Position numbers and translations under genes: made by a program. Of a stretch of 26,117 nucleotides of DNA, positions 7,368 through 14,997 are shown piece by piece (the stretch's first letter is position 1; every line of letters begins with the position of its first letter). Origin of the DNA: a virus; the IMG/VR virus record IMGVR_UViG_3300042870_000518, positions 1 through 26,117 of that record, one strand, 5' to 3'. Under the pieces are notes generated by a model. The model made no database searches. It saw nothing but the letters and a program-made list of their open reading frames with translations, and had not been told where the DNA came from.

Positions 7368-8860
7368 TGTTTATATTCCTCGTCTAGGTGACCAATCTCC
7401 AGCAATCCAATCTTGTGGTCAATCAGTTCGTGATTGTGTCTAGAGTTCCTAAAGTTGTCCATTTCCATATTGACTTTTTGCCGTAAATTTAGTCTATCAA
7501 GAGCAAGTGATGATGGCTCTTTCGGCAACAACCCCTGCCCCTGCATGACGTGAACTAAGTGAGGGACATGAAACATTAAGTTAGGTTCTTGGTATGGGTC
7601 GTACCTGGATGGTGCTTTTTCTGACCATAAATCAATTAATTCTTCAAGTTCGTCATTTAGTGGCATTGTTGCTTGGTCTGTCCAGAATTGGGTATCTCGT
7701 CTATCGGAAACATAGTGCAGTCTAATCATTGTAAGAATGTTTCTCATTGTTTGCGTAATTGTTTTATTGTAGGCAATTTGCATTTTTGATGACTTTTTAG
7801 TGTATGAAGCAACGTTTTGAATAAGAACCTTTAATTGAATTAAAGTACTTCCAATACTGGTGGCTTCCAGTGGTTCAACAAACGACGAAGCAAGACCCAC
7901 GGAAACACAGTTTTTTACCCACTGATTTTTTAAGAACCCTGCGTCGTATTTAAAAGTTTTAGGATTTTCTGGGACCTTATACCCGGTCATCGCTTCCGCT
8001 TCTTCAATAGCCTTGTCTGTAGAGATGTGGGCGGAAGAAAAAATGTAACCATTGCCGCGACGTTCTTGTGTTGGTATTTCAAACATCCACCCAGAAGATG
8101 CTGCTCTTGCACGAGTATATGGTCGTATTTGCCCATTAGGGTCGGACTCTGTTGGAAAAGCAATTGCCGAGTCACAAAGAAGATATGGTGAAAAAGACTC
8201 CCACTCCGTATTTCCTAGTTTTGTCATAAGTACTCTAGAAAAACCAGTAGCGTCAATCCAGAAATCAGCAGAAACAATTGATTGCTGTTCTGTTGTTACG
8301 GAAGATATTTCACCAGTTTCAGAATCAAGTTCTATTGAATCTACTTCAGCATCAATAAACTTAATCATTCTTGAAAAACACAAACCAGTTAAGTAGTCAT
8401 TCAGTTTGTTGGTATCAAAATGAAACTGGTTTGTTGTCATGTGAATGTTTCGTCTACCAATCTTGTTTTGCACAAGACCAACACTTCCAGTTTGGGAAGT
8501 GATTAGTTTATTGGAATCAATAAAACCTGCATAGGTAGCATATAAGCCGTGTGCAAAGATTTCATCCACTCCGCCAATGCTATGAAAGTAGTCAGGAGTA
8601 TGTGTTGTCCAATTTTCAAAACGAAGACCATACTTGTGGGTTGCACTTGTGTTTTCAATGAGTTCACTAGTTGGGATGTCGCATTGATTCATGAACTCAC
8701 GCCAATGTTCTGTAGAACCTTCGCCAACGCCAATAATACCTATTTTGGAAGAGGAGATTATTGTAATTTCGGAGTTCGTAAAAGCCCGTCGCAGCATTAA
8801 GGCAGAAACTAACCCAGCGGTTCCCGAACCAACAATGCAAAACGATAAATTGTTATTCAT
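7364..8860 (-). CDS. Flavin-dependent halogenase (tryptophan-halogenase family)
   Basis: A 498-aa protein, the usual length for the family. GSGTAGL at 11-17 is the FAD-binding GxGxxG; GVGEGSTEHW (44-53) matches the family's GVGEAT box; THKYGLRFENW (74-84) carries the lysine (K76) corresponding to the catalytic lysine that handles hypohalous acid (K79 in PrnA); GWMFEIP (257-263) is the WxWxIP motif with the second Trp replaced by Phe; FVEPLEATSIGST (327-339) holds the glutamate (E332) corresponding to PrnA E346. A related cyanophage enzyme, VirX1, is reported to halogenate, preferentially iodinate, diverse substrates. FADH2 must come from a reductase; none is encoded in this window, so a host enzyme is likely. 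Substrate unknown. Sits 6 bases after a 359-aa unknown gene and overlaps the 247-aa gene. Confidence 0.95.
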   Translation of the reverse strand: MNNNLSFCIVGSGTAGLVSALMLRRAFTNSEITIISSSKIGIIGVGEGSTEHWREFMNQCDIPTSELIENTSATHKYGLRFENWTTHTPDYFHSIGGVDEIFAHGLYATYAGFIDSNKLITSQTGSVGLVQNKIGRRNIHMTTNQFHFDTNKLNDYLTGLCFSRMIKFIDAEVDSIELDSETGEISSVTTEQQSIVSADFWIDATGFSRVLMTKLGNTEWESFSPYLLCDSAIAFPTESDPNGQIRPYTRARAASSGWMFEIPTQERRGNGYIFSSAHISTDKAIEEAEAMTGYKVPENPKTFKYDAGFLKNQWVKNCVSVGLASSFVEPLEATSIGSTLIQLKVLIQNVASYTKKSSKMQIAYNKTITQTMRNILTMIRLHYVSDRRDTQFWTDQATMPLNDELEELIDLWSEKAPSRYDPYQEPNLMFHVPHLVHVMQGQGLLPKEPSSLALDRLNLRQKVNMEMDNFRNSRHNHELIDHKIGLLEIGHLDEEYKQ

Positions 8861-8866
8861 TTTTAC

Positions 8867-9946
8867 CTACGAATATGCGATGTAAGACTTGATGTAATTA
8901 ACATCAAGAATCCACTGACTCTGTGTCAAGTCGGTGAATGGCGGAATTTGCTCCAATATTTCCATAGGAGACAAGGACAACTCTATACCATGCCTAATGC
9001 AGATTTCGTATATCTTTGATTCAATGTACTGCCGTTCCGAAGAAAGTACTTCTTCTGGGACAACGGGAGGAGAAGGGTGGTTGTGCACCAAAGCATTTAA
9101 TGTTCTGTATCGGTGGGTGCCCTTTATCCAGTTCAAAAAAAGTGGCCCAACACTAATTTGCTCAGTAAAACCACTGCGAGCATTTTCCTGATTACTAAAG
9201 TAACGGTACAGGGGCATGTCTTCTTGATGCTCAGATATTTCTGCTAATACGTTTTCTGGTATTTGAAGAGTGTTGATGTAGTTTTTGCACAGTAAAGCAA
9301 CCCTGTCTGTGCTATTGAATGGTTCGTCAGCAAGGGACGCCCATTCAATAATGAGTTTCATTAGACCTGTCAATGTTTTAGACATGCTTGACACAGCAGG
9401 CCAATCCCTAAAAGAGGTCCCCAATCCAGGCACCGCACCATACACGATATTCCCAACACCAGCAGAGGCAAGCATTATCGTGGCCTTGGTAATGTGTTTA
9501 AATAAAGAAATATCTGTTGGCGTAGGACGTACACCGTCTTCTAACAAAAGCATGGCAGGTCCGTATTTCCCTGCATCACAACGGTCAACTAACTGAAGAG
9601 CCTCGGTTTTTACAAAAGCAGGGGTCATCACCTTAGACGGCATTATGCAATACATGTCTTGTTCTTTAATATCTTCTTTGGAAAGATGTTGCAAAATATC
9701 GTCGTAACAAATAGCGTCAATAATTGACTCTTTGTTATCACAAACTAGAACGTAATTAAAGTCCCCTGAATAAGGGTCTAGTTCTTTAAAAGCAATAATT
9801 ATTTTATCCGCTGAAGTAAATACGTCATATTCGGTGTACTCAATATTCCCGCTAGGCGTCGGGGTATACAGCCTAAAATCAGTTACGCTATCAAAACTGT
9901 AGTAGCACTTATAATTTGCTGTATCTATTAGCGAAATATCGCTCAT
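8867..9946 (-). CDS. Unknown protein, first gene of the halogenase cassette (359 aa)
   Basis: Starts at ATG 9946 with an AAGGT ribosome-binding sequence about 6 bases before it, and ends 6 bases before the halogenase. I do not recognise it. Residues 1-110 look like a beta-rich domain (KIIIAFKELDPYSGDFNYVL). Residues about 120-260 look helical, with a glycine-rich hydrophobic segment IMLASAGVGNIVYGAVPGLG near residues 155-175. Residues about 290-359 contain NALVHNHPSPPVVPEEV and a helical EVLSSERQYIESKIYEICI stretch. A HNHP motif appears, but without the surrounding residues of JAB/MPN or HNH nucleases, so I do not assign either. No signal peptide. Context suggests an adaptor, substrate carrier or target of the halogenase and oxygenases, or simply a virion protein. 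Confidence 0.85.
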   Translation of the reverse strand: MSDISLIDTANYKCYYSFDSVTDFRLYTPTPSGNIEYTEYDVFTSADKIIIAFKELDPYSGDFNYVLVCDNKESIIDAICYDDILQHLSKEDIKEQDMYCIMPSKVMTPAFVKTEALQLVDRCDAGKYGPAMLLLEDGVRPTPTDISLFKHITKATIMLASAGVGNIVYGAVPGLGTSFRDWPAVSSMSKTLTGLMKLIIEWASLADEPFNSTDRVALLCKNYINTLQIPENVLAEISEHQEDMPLYRYFSNQENARSGFTEQISVGPLFLNWIKGTHRYRTLNALVHNHPSPPVVPEEVLSSERQYIESKIYEICIRHGIELSLSPMEILEQIPPFTDLTQSQWILDVNYIKSYIAYS

Positions 9947-9956
9947 TTTTTACCTT

Positions 9957-10184
9957 TTATGATAGTTCGGCAATTTTTGCTTCTGCACGTGCAATGTTGG
10001 TCAATAACGACCTTACTCGTGCTTCATTACCTGTTGGCGGTTCTTCAGGTACCCAGGTTGCTAAGTCAAATTCGTCGGGGTCAATCCCTAGTCCTACAAG
10101 GAGGCCGTACACTTCATTAAGCATATGCCTCTTCGTCTCCCTGAGTGAGTTAAGTTTTTGTTCTGCAGTTAAGTTGAATTCCAT
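9957..10184 (-). CDS. Small helical hypothetical protein (75 aa)
   Basis: A 75-aa acidic protein with a CGGAGA ribosome-binding site 5 bases before the ATG at 10184. Two amphipathic helices are likely, residues 6-31 (AEQKLNSLRETKRHMLNEVY) and 52-75 (NEARVRSLLTNIARAEAKIA), separated by a proline-rich loop WVPEEPPTG. The pattern fits a short coiled-coil or helical hairpin. It lies between the 748-aa fibre and the 359-aa cassette gene. Family not recognised. Similar small helical proteins near phage fibre genes often serve assembly, but that is inference. Confidence 0.78.
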   Translation of the reverse strand: MEFNLTAEQKLNSLRETKRHMLNEVYGLLVGLGIDPDEFDLATWVPEEPPTGNEARVRSLLTNIARAEAKIAELS

Positions 10185-10199
10185 GATTTCTCCGTTTTG

Positions 10200-12446
10200 T
10201 TAAGCGTTAAGAAGGATATAAGTAGTTCCAGAAGAAGCCGTATAAACATCGGATACTGCTGTAGTGCCAGAACGCACATCGTAGGACAATCCAGACGGTG
10301 TAGTTTCTGTCAAGATAAGAATAGCACCACCGCCACCTGCTCCGCCTCTTACTCCACTTGCGCCTGTAACTGAAGGTGAACCCGCTCCACCTGCTCCGCC
10401 GTTTCCTCCGGCTCCACCAATGCCACCTGCTACGCCAGCGCCTCCAGCACCTCCGGTACCTCCAGTACCGCCTCCGCCTCCTGCGCCTCCATGACCGCCT
10501 GCGCCACCTGCTCCCCCAGCGCCTCCAAGACCTCCTGCGCCACCTGCGCCACCTGCGCCACCTGCGCCACCTGCGCCTCCGGCCCCCCCAGCGCCTCCTG
10601 CGCCTCCGGCTCCGCCTGCTCCACCAACGTAATGAACGGTTGGATTGGCGTGGTGATGAGCATGAGAGGGCACGTGCTGTTGATGATGTGGATGTGTAGT
10701 GTGATGAGGATGAGTGTGGTGATGTCCACCATTAACATGATGGTGACCACCGGGCGTAGTGTGGTGACCGCCATTAACAGTATGTCCAGCATAATAACCA
10801 GACTTAGCGTTGTGTGAATCACAACAATGATGGTGTGGGTTTACGTGGTGATGAGGATGAGTGTGATGATGAGGGTTCACATGATGATGCCCACCAGGGG
10901 TATGATGGTGGCCATTAGGGGAGTGATGTGGAGTTGAATGGTGAGTTTGGCCAGCCGAATGCGGAGTAACCGTGTAGTCGGGCGCTTTAGTTCCGGCGGC
11001 ACCCGTAACTCCAGTAGCACCCGTCGTTCCTGTGGCTCCCGTCGTTCCTGTGGCTCCAGTTGTTCCCGTGGCTCCAGTGGTTCCTGTGGCCCCAGTGGTT
11101 CCTGTGGCTCCAGTTGTTCCTGAAACTCCTGAAACCCCCGAAATGCCACTAACTCCAGCAGCGCCCGTTGTTCCGCTTACACCGCTTACACCAGAAACTC
11201 CCGAAACTCCGGAAACCCCAGATGCACCAGATGCACCAGTGAGACCTGTTGCGCCGACAGCACCAACCATTCCAAGAGACATTACTGTTCCGGTACCTAT
11301 GATTGTCTTGGCAATGATGGCAACTACTGGTCCACCCGAACCGCCCGTTCCTCCTGAGCCGCCCGCTCCAGCAATTCCTGTTGCACCGGTTGCTCCACTT
11401 GCGCCGCTTGCTCCGCTTGCACCGCTTGCACTAGTTCCGCCTCTTGCTCCGCTTGCTCCGCTTGCACCGCTTGCACCTGTTGCGCCACTTGCCCCACTTG
11501 CACCAGTTCCGCCTCTTGCACCAGATGCACCACTTGCACCAGTTCCACCTCGGGCACCACTTGCCCCACTTGCACCAGTTCCGCCTCTTGCACCAGATGC
11601 ACCACTTGCTCCCGAATAACCCCTACCGCCAGCAGCGCCTACTGTTCCACCGTCAGTAGGGTGGCCTCCCGCCGTTCCTGTGGCACCTACTGACCCCACT
11701 GGACCCAATAGTCCTGTTGCACCTGCTGACCCCGTTGCGCCTAAAAGTCCTGTTGCACCTGCAAGTCCTGTTGCACCAGCAAGTCCTGTTGCGCCTGCGG
11801 CCCCCGCCGAACCAGCAAGTCCTGTTGCACCTGCAAGTCCTGTTGCACCAGCAAGTCCTGTTGCACCTGCAACTCCTGTTGCGCCTGCAAAACCTGTTGC
11901 TCCACTAATGCCAGACCACGGTGCGGTTGGAACTGGAGTTGTTGCGCCCGTAGCGCCAATCGTTCCCTTGGAACCTCCTGCTAATGGGGTGGGTGTGGGG
12001 CCGTAGACAGCATCAATAATTGCGCCACCAAGCATTGAAGTAACACTTTTAAGAAGATATGTAGGAAGAGCACTGACGTTTGGGTCGGTGTTTCCTCCGC
12101 CTTGTCCACCTAGTCGGTAAGTAATGGCACCAGAAGTGTGACCAGACAATGTTCCAGAAGACACAGCAGAGGCTGAACTAACAATTGTTCCATTACTAGA
12201 ACCAGCAGTGTTACCAGTGACATCACCAATACCAACAACACCATTAATAGTTGCAGTACCTTTAACAAATATTTTAAAACCTGCGGTAAGAAGAATGTTT
12301 CCCAAAGGAACAGTTAGTGTGTTGTAGTGCATATCCCTTGTAAGGGTTACGGTTCCACTGATGGTTACGTCGCCATCTGCGCCATTTCCGTAAACAGCGT
12401 CATTTCCTGAACGAACAACGCTTGTTTCAATTCTTGAAATTGCCAT
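10200..12446 (-). CDS. Giant glycine-rich fibre with collagen-like, histidine-rich and polyglycine blocks (748 aa)
   Basis: Order of parts: residues 1-75, a beta-rich N-terminus (VYGNGADGDVTIS, LTRDMHYNTLTV, FKIFVKGTA) shared with the next protein upstream at 12449-13213; about 178-340, Gly-X-Y repeats of GATGLA and GASGARGGT types; about 355-385, a hydrophobic strand insert (PVVAIIAKTIIGTGTVMSLG); about 390-485, GVSG and GTTGAT repeats; 496-605, a block with 43 histidines in 110 residues plus one CC pair; 606-690, polyglycine of GGA triplets; about 695-748, a closing beta segment (GGGAILILTETTPSG ... YILLNA). Glycine-rich phage adhesins such as the gp38 tips of T-even relatives fold GGx tracts into polyglycine-II sandwiches, which this block may do. 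Likely a large surface fibre or adhesin. The gene holds several direct repeats. AT its start it is separated from the previous gene by two bases. Confidence 0.93.
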   Translation of the reverse strand: MAISRIETSVVRSGNDAVYGNGADGDVTISGTVTLTRDMHYNTLTVPLGNILLTAGFKIFVKGTATINGVVGIGDVTGNTAGSSNGTIVSSASAVSSGTLSGHTSGAITYRLGGQGGGNTDPNVSALPTYLLKSVTSMLGGAIIDAVYGPTPTPLAGGSKGTIGATGATTPVPTAPWSGISGATGFAGATGVAGATGLAGATGLAGATGLAGSAGAAGATGLAGATGLAGATGLLGATGSAGATGLLGPVGSVGATGTAGGHPTDGGTVGAAGGRGYSGASGASGARGGTGASGASGARGGTGASGASGARGGTGASGASGATGASGASGASGARGGTSASGASGASGASGATGATGIAGAGGSGGTGGSGGPVVAIIAKTIIGTGTVMSLGMVGAVGATGLTGASGASGVSGVSGVSGVSGVSGTTGAAGVSGISGVSGVSGTTGATGTTGATGTTGATGTTGATGTTGATGTTGATGVTGAAGTKAPDYTVTPHSAGQTHHSTPHHSPNGHHHTPGGHHHVNPHHHTHPHHHVNPHHHCCDSHNAKSGYYAGHTVNGGHHTTPGGHHHVNGGHHHTHPHHTTHPHHQQHVPSHAHHHANPTVHYVGGAGGAGGAGGAGGAGGAGGAGGAGGAGGAGGLGGAGGAGGAGGHGGAGGGGGTGGTGGAGGAGVAGGIGGAGGNGGAGGAGSPSVTGASGVRGGAGGGGAILILTETTPSGLSYDVRSGTTAVSDVYTASSGTTYILLNA
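10380..10631 (-). other. Polyglycine (GGA) block, possible polyglycine-II lattice
   Basis: This part encodes roughly residues 606-690 of the 748-aa protein as consecutive GGA triplets with occasional GGL, GGH, GGT, GGI and GGN. Such spacing, glycine at two of three positions, is what polyglycine-II helices in phage adhesins use. Boundaries are approximate. Confidence 0.7.
10534..10577 (-). repeat. 9-bp tandem repeat, nearly five units
   Basis: The plus-strand unit CCTGCGCCA is repeated four times exactly from 10534 to 10569, followed by eight further matching bases to 10577. Each unit encodes one GGA triplet, so slippage changes the polyglycine block in frame. Confidence 0.9.
10632..10961 (-). 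other. Histidine-rich block (43 His in 110 residues)
   Basis: Codons for residues 496-605 of the 748-aa protein. Histidines come in HH and HHH clusters spaced by Gly, Pro, Asn and Thr, for example GGHHHVNPHHHTHPHHH, with a CC pair near the middle. The density and spacing are typical of metal-binding tracts (Zn, Ni, Cu or Fe); no metal can be named from sequence. Confidence 0.9.
11485..11609 (-). repeat. 53-bp direct repeat, 72-bp period
   Basis: Bases 11485-11537 and 11557-11609 are identical over 53 bases with a 72-base offset (24 codons). They encode GASGASGARGGT units of the 748-aa fibre. Confidence 0.85.
11745..11864 (-). repeat. 48-bp direct repeat, 72-bp period
   Basis: Bases 11745-11792 and 11817-11864 are identical over 48 bases, again offset by 72 bases (24 codons). 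They encode GATGLAGATGLA units of the 748-aa fibre. Confidence 0.85.
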
Positions 12447-12448
12447 AG

Positions 12449-13213
12449 TTAGACCTGCTGAATGTAATTTACAGTTCCAGCGTTTGCTCCGGTTACATCT
12501 GTTGAGATAGTACCAGGGAGTGCGCTTGCGGAAGAGACTATGAGTATGACGCCACCACCAGCGGGTGCAGTTGCTGGTGCTTGAATATATCCAGTTCCAG
12601 ATGATGGACCGCTGATGTAACGAGCAGCAAGGATGACAACTCCGCCACCTGCCTGTCCAGTACTACCAGCGCCTCCACGAAGGAACATAGGTCCTCCTGT
12701 TGCCGTTATGGTGTATCCAGTGATTGCCTGCATTGGTTGTTTGAAGTAACCAAGTCCACCCATTGTTGCATGAGGCGCAGTGGCTGTATAGGTTGCAGTT
12801 GCGTTACCGCCAAGACTGTGTGTCACTGACGTAGTTGCTGCTCCACCTTGCATGATTGAACCCAAAGATGCGTATCCAGTCGTAAAGCCAACAATAGAAC
12901 TTGTACCAAAACGTAAGGTTCCCTTAACAAAGATTCTGTAACCGTTAGGGGCCAGACGAACGCTGTTGCCCAATGTCAAATCGTTAAAATACATATCTCG
13001 CGTCATGGAGTAAACGCTCGCAGATGGAACCATGCTTAAGACTGTTGTTGTTCCGTCTAAGGTGGCATCACCGTCAGCACCTGTTCCGTAGATGGAGTCA
13101 ACGCTTTCGTTGAAGTAAGCGTTCCATACATAACCGTCCCATTGCCAACTCTTAGGGCCAATAGTAAAAATCTGATATTGATACGGAGAAGCAGGAAAAG
13201 TAATCGCTGACAT
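12449..13213 (-). CDS. Glycine-rich tail protein, short paralogue of the 748-aa fibre (254 aa)
   Basis: Residues 1-32 are the short attachment module (ITFPASPYQYQIFTIG, then KSWQWDGYVW). Residues about 38-110 (IYGTGADGDATLDG, MTRDMYFNDLTL, YRIFVKGTL) closely match the N-terminus of the 748-aa protein downstream. The C-terminal half has glycine-rich stretches followed by hydrophobic strands (GGGVVILAARYISG; GGGVILIVSSASALPG), the same pattern that ends the 748-aa protein. It therefore looks like the same fold without the collagen, histidine and polyglycine insertions. It overlaps the stop of the 594-aa fibre gene by one base (TAATG) and ends two bases before the 748-aa gene. Probably a virion surface protein that may form part of the same fibre. 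Function inferred. Confidence 0.87.
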   Translation of the reverse strand: MSAITFPASPYQYQIFTIGPKSWQWDGYVWNAYFNESVDSIYGTGADGDATLDGTTTVLSMVPSASVYSMTRDMYFNDLTLGNSVRLAPNGYRIFVKGTLRFGTSSIVGFTTGYASLGSIMQGGAATTSVTHSLGGNATATYTATAPHATMGGLGYFKQPMQAITGYTITATGGPMFLRGGAGSTGQAGGGVVILAARYISGPSSGTGYIQAPATAPAGGGVILIVSSASALPGTISTDVTGANAGTVNYIQQV

Positions 13214-14997
13214 TAAACACCACCAATATCTTCAACCAGTAAATACGCAGGTTCTGTTGCTGACGCTTTCCATGTTGTGTTTGTGGCTGCATTGGACACC
13301 ACACGAGCAAATACAGTTTGCGTACCTGCTGCAAAAGTTGTAACACAACTACAAACGCTGCCCTGTTGAAGGCTTGCGGAAGGGTAATAAATTAATGTAT
13401 TTGCAATAATTGTTCCGCTAGTAGTAGCGGTTCTTAGGTAATGGTTGTTTACTGACGCATTTACGCCGTTATCTACTTTTCCCTCTACCCATGTTATTTT
13501 GTAGTAACGATTTGCAACCGCAGTCCATGTGACGCTAGCCCGTGTTACTTCAGTACTGCCATTACTTGTTATGTTGCTTGTAATGTTGGCTAAAGCCACA
13601 ACACCTCGTGGTGCCTTGGTTAGCGCAGAAACAACCTCAACCCACGCTGAGCCACTGTATAAATAGAGAAGGTCTGTGTCAGTCTCATAAATCGTCTGAC
13701 CTTCCCACGGTGCAGATGGACGAGTAGACGAAGTAACTGGTAGTGGCGACATTGCACCGCCACCTAGTTCAACCCAAGCAGAGTTGTAGTAGATGTACGA
13801 AGAACCGGTAGTTGTGTCAAACCAAACTTGACCAGCAGTTGGTGATACTGGTGCAGTTGCAGAACTTGTAATTCCTATAGGTCCTGTTGGTCCTGTTACG
13901 CCCGTTGGTCCTGTTGGTCCTGTTGGACCAGTCGCACCTGTCGTGCCACTCACGCCCGAAACACCGCTAACACCAGATACTCCAGAGACTCCTGAGACTC
14001 CTGAAATTCCGCTAACACCGCTTACGCCCGATACGCCTTGAGGACCTGTCGGACCCACTGGTCCGATACCGCCGGTTTCTGCGAACTCAATTAGGTCTGT
14101 GCCGATTTTAATAGCACCGCCAGCAGCAGTTCCGTAATTCGTTTGAATGAACGTTTGACCTGCATGGTCACCTTGAGCAACAAGAGTAAAGTCTCCGTTT
14201 TCAACTTCGCCAGCAATACTGTTATCAAAGTCAGTTGCGCGAGTGAACTTAAATTTAGAACCCGCCGAACCGAGACTGGTTACGGTGTAAATACCGTTTT
14301 CAACTTTATTTGTTCTTCCCGAAAAAAGAACACGGTCACCAACAATGATTGTTGCTCCGCCGACTGTAGAAATAGCACCATTAGCATTTGCTTCAATGTA
14401 GGCACCAATACCAAAGCCTTCACTTGCATCTGCAGTTCCAGCAAAGTAAGTACTTGCGTCTTGCGTGTCTTGAACTGTTACGACAGATGCGTGAGCGTTT
14501 TGTGCTCCAGGAACACCAGAAACTCCGCTTACGCCCGATACGCCACTAACTCCAGAGACACCAGAAACACCCGACACCCCTGAAACTCCAGAAACGCCCG
14601 TTGCTCCGATTACTCCACTGACACCCGATACTCCAGAAACGCCCGAAACACCAGATACTCCGGAAACTCCAGAAACGCCTTGAATTCCCGTAGGACCAGT
14701 CGCTCCCGTTGCACCTATGACACCACTTACACCACTGACTCCGCTTACACCTTGTGGACCAGTAGCACCAATAACACCGCTGACGCCAGAAACTCCAGAA
14801 ACTCCACTGACTCCGGAAACACCACTGACACCTTGAGGTCCAGAACTGTAGGCAAGAGAAGTCCAAGCAGTTGTACCGGTACCTACCTTGAATTTACCTG
14901 TATCGGTTTCTGCGCCGAGTTCACCTACAGCAAGCGTTGGGTTTGCAGCCGTCCACTCTGCGGCGGTGCCACGTCTAAATTGAATCTGAATAGCCAT
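13213..14997 (-). CDS. Collagen-like tail fibre with Mtd-type N-terminal domain (594 aa)
   Basis: The ATG at 14997 is preferred to a TTG one codon earlier because it forms a TGATG overlap with the gene upstream. Residues 1-45 ([20 protein letters not shown], then [21 protein letters not shown]) match the N-terminal domain of the Bordetella phage major tropism determinant family. Residues about 50-163 are Gly-X-Y repeats (mostly GVS). Residues about 164-315 form a beta domain with [20 protein letters not shown], a module also seen in the proteins at 18814-20121 and 20874-22376. A second collagen block spans about 316-375. Then come two copies of the G-x-x-W/I-x-x-T-x-S-x-x-Y-x-Y-x-x-x-W-V-E module and a C-terminal beta domain of about 120 residues. 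Probable receptor-binding fibre. No C-type-lectin variable domain is visible at the end. Confidence 0.93.
   Translation of the reverse strand: MAIQIQFRRGTAAEWTAANPTLAVGELGAETDTGKFKVGTGTTAWTSLAYSSGPQGVSGVSGVSGVSGVSGVSGVIGATGPQGVSGVSGVSGVIGATGATGPTGIQGVSGVSGVSGVSGVSGVSGVSGVIGATGVSGVSGVSGVSGVSGVSGVSGVSGVSGVPGAQNAHASVVTVQDTQDASTYFAGTADASEGFGIGAYIEANANGAISTVGGATIIVGDRVLFSGRTNKVENGIYTVTSLGSAGSKFKFTRATDFDNSIAGEVENGDFTLVAQGDHAGQTFIQTNYGTAAGGAIKIGTDLIEFAETGGIGPVGPTGPQGVSGVSGVSGISGVSGVSGVSGVSGVSGVSGTTGATGPTGPTGPTGVTGPTGPIGITSSATAPVSPTAGQVWFDTTTGSSYIYYNSAWVELGGGAMSPLPVTSSTRPSAPWEGQTIYETDTDLLYLYSGSAWVEVVSALTKAPRGVVALANITSNITSNGSTEVTRASVTWTAVANRYYKITWVEGKVDNGVNASVNNHYLRTATTSGTIIANTLIYYPSASLQQGSVCSCVTTFAAGTQTVFARVVSNAATNTTWKASATEPAYLLVEDIGGV

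Noticed and set aside
9060-9130. HNHP in the 359-aa protein as an HNH nuclease or JAB protease motif
   Set aside because: The required surrounding residues (second His/Asn pair, or HxHx7Sx2D) are not present.
14470-14870. Short regular repeats resembling a CRISPR array or satellite
   Set aside because: The period is 9 bases, in phase with a protein frame, with scrambled third positions and no repeat-spacer structure.
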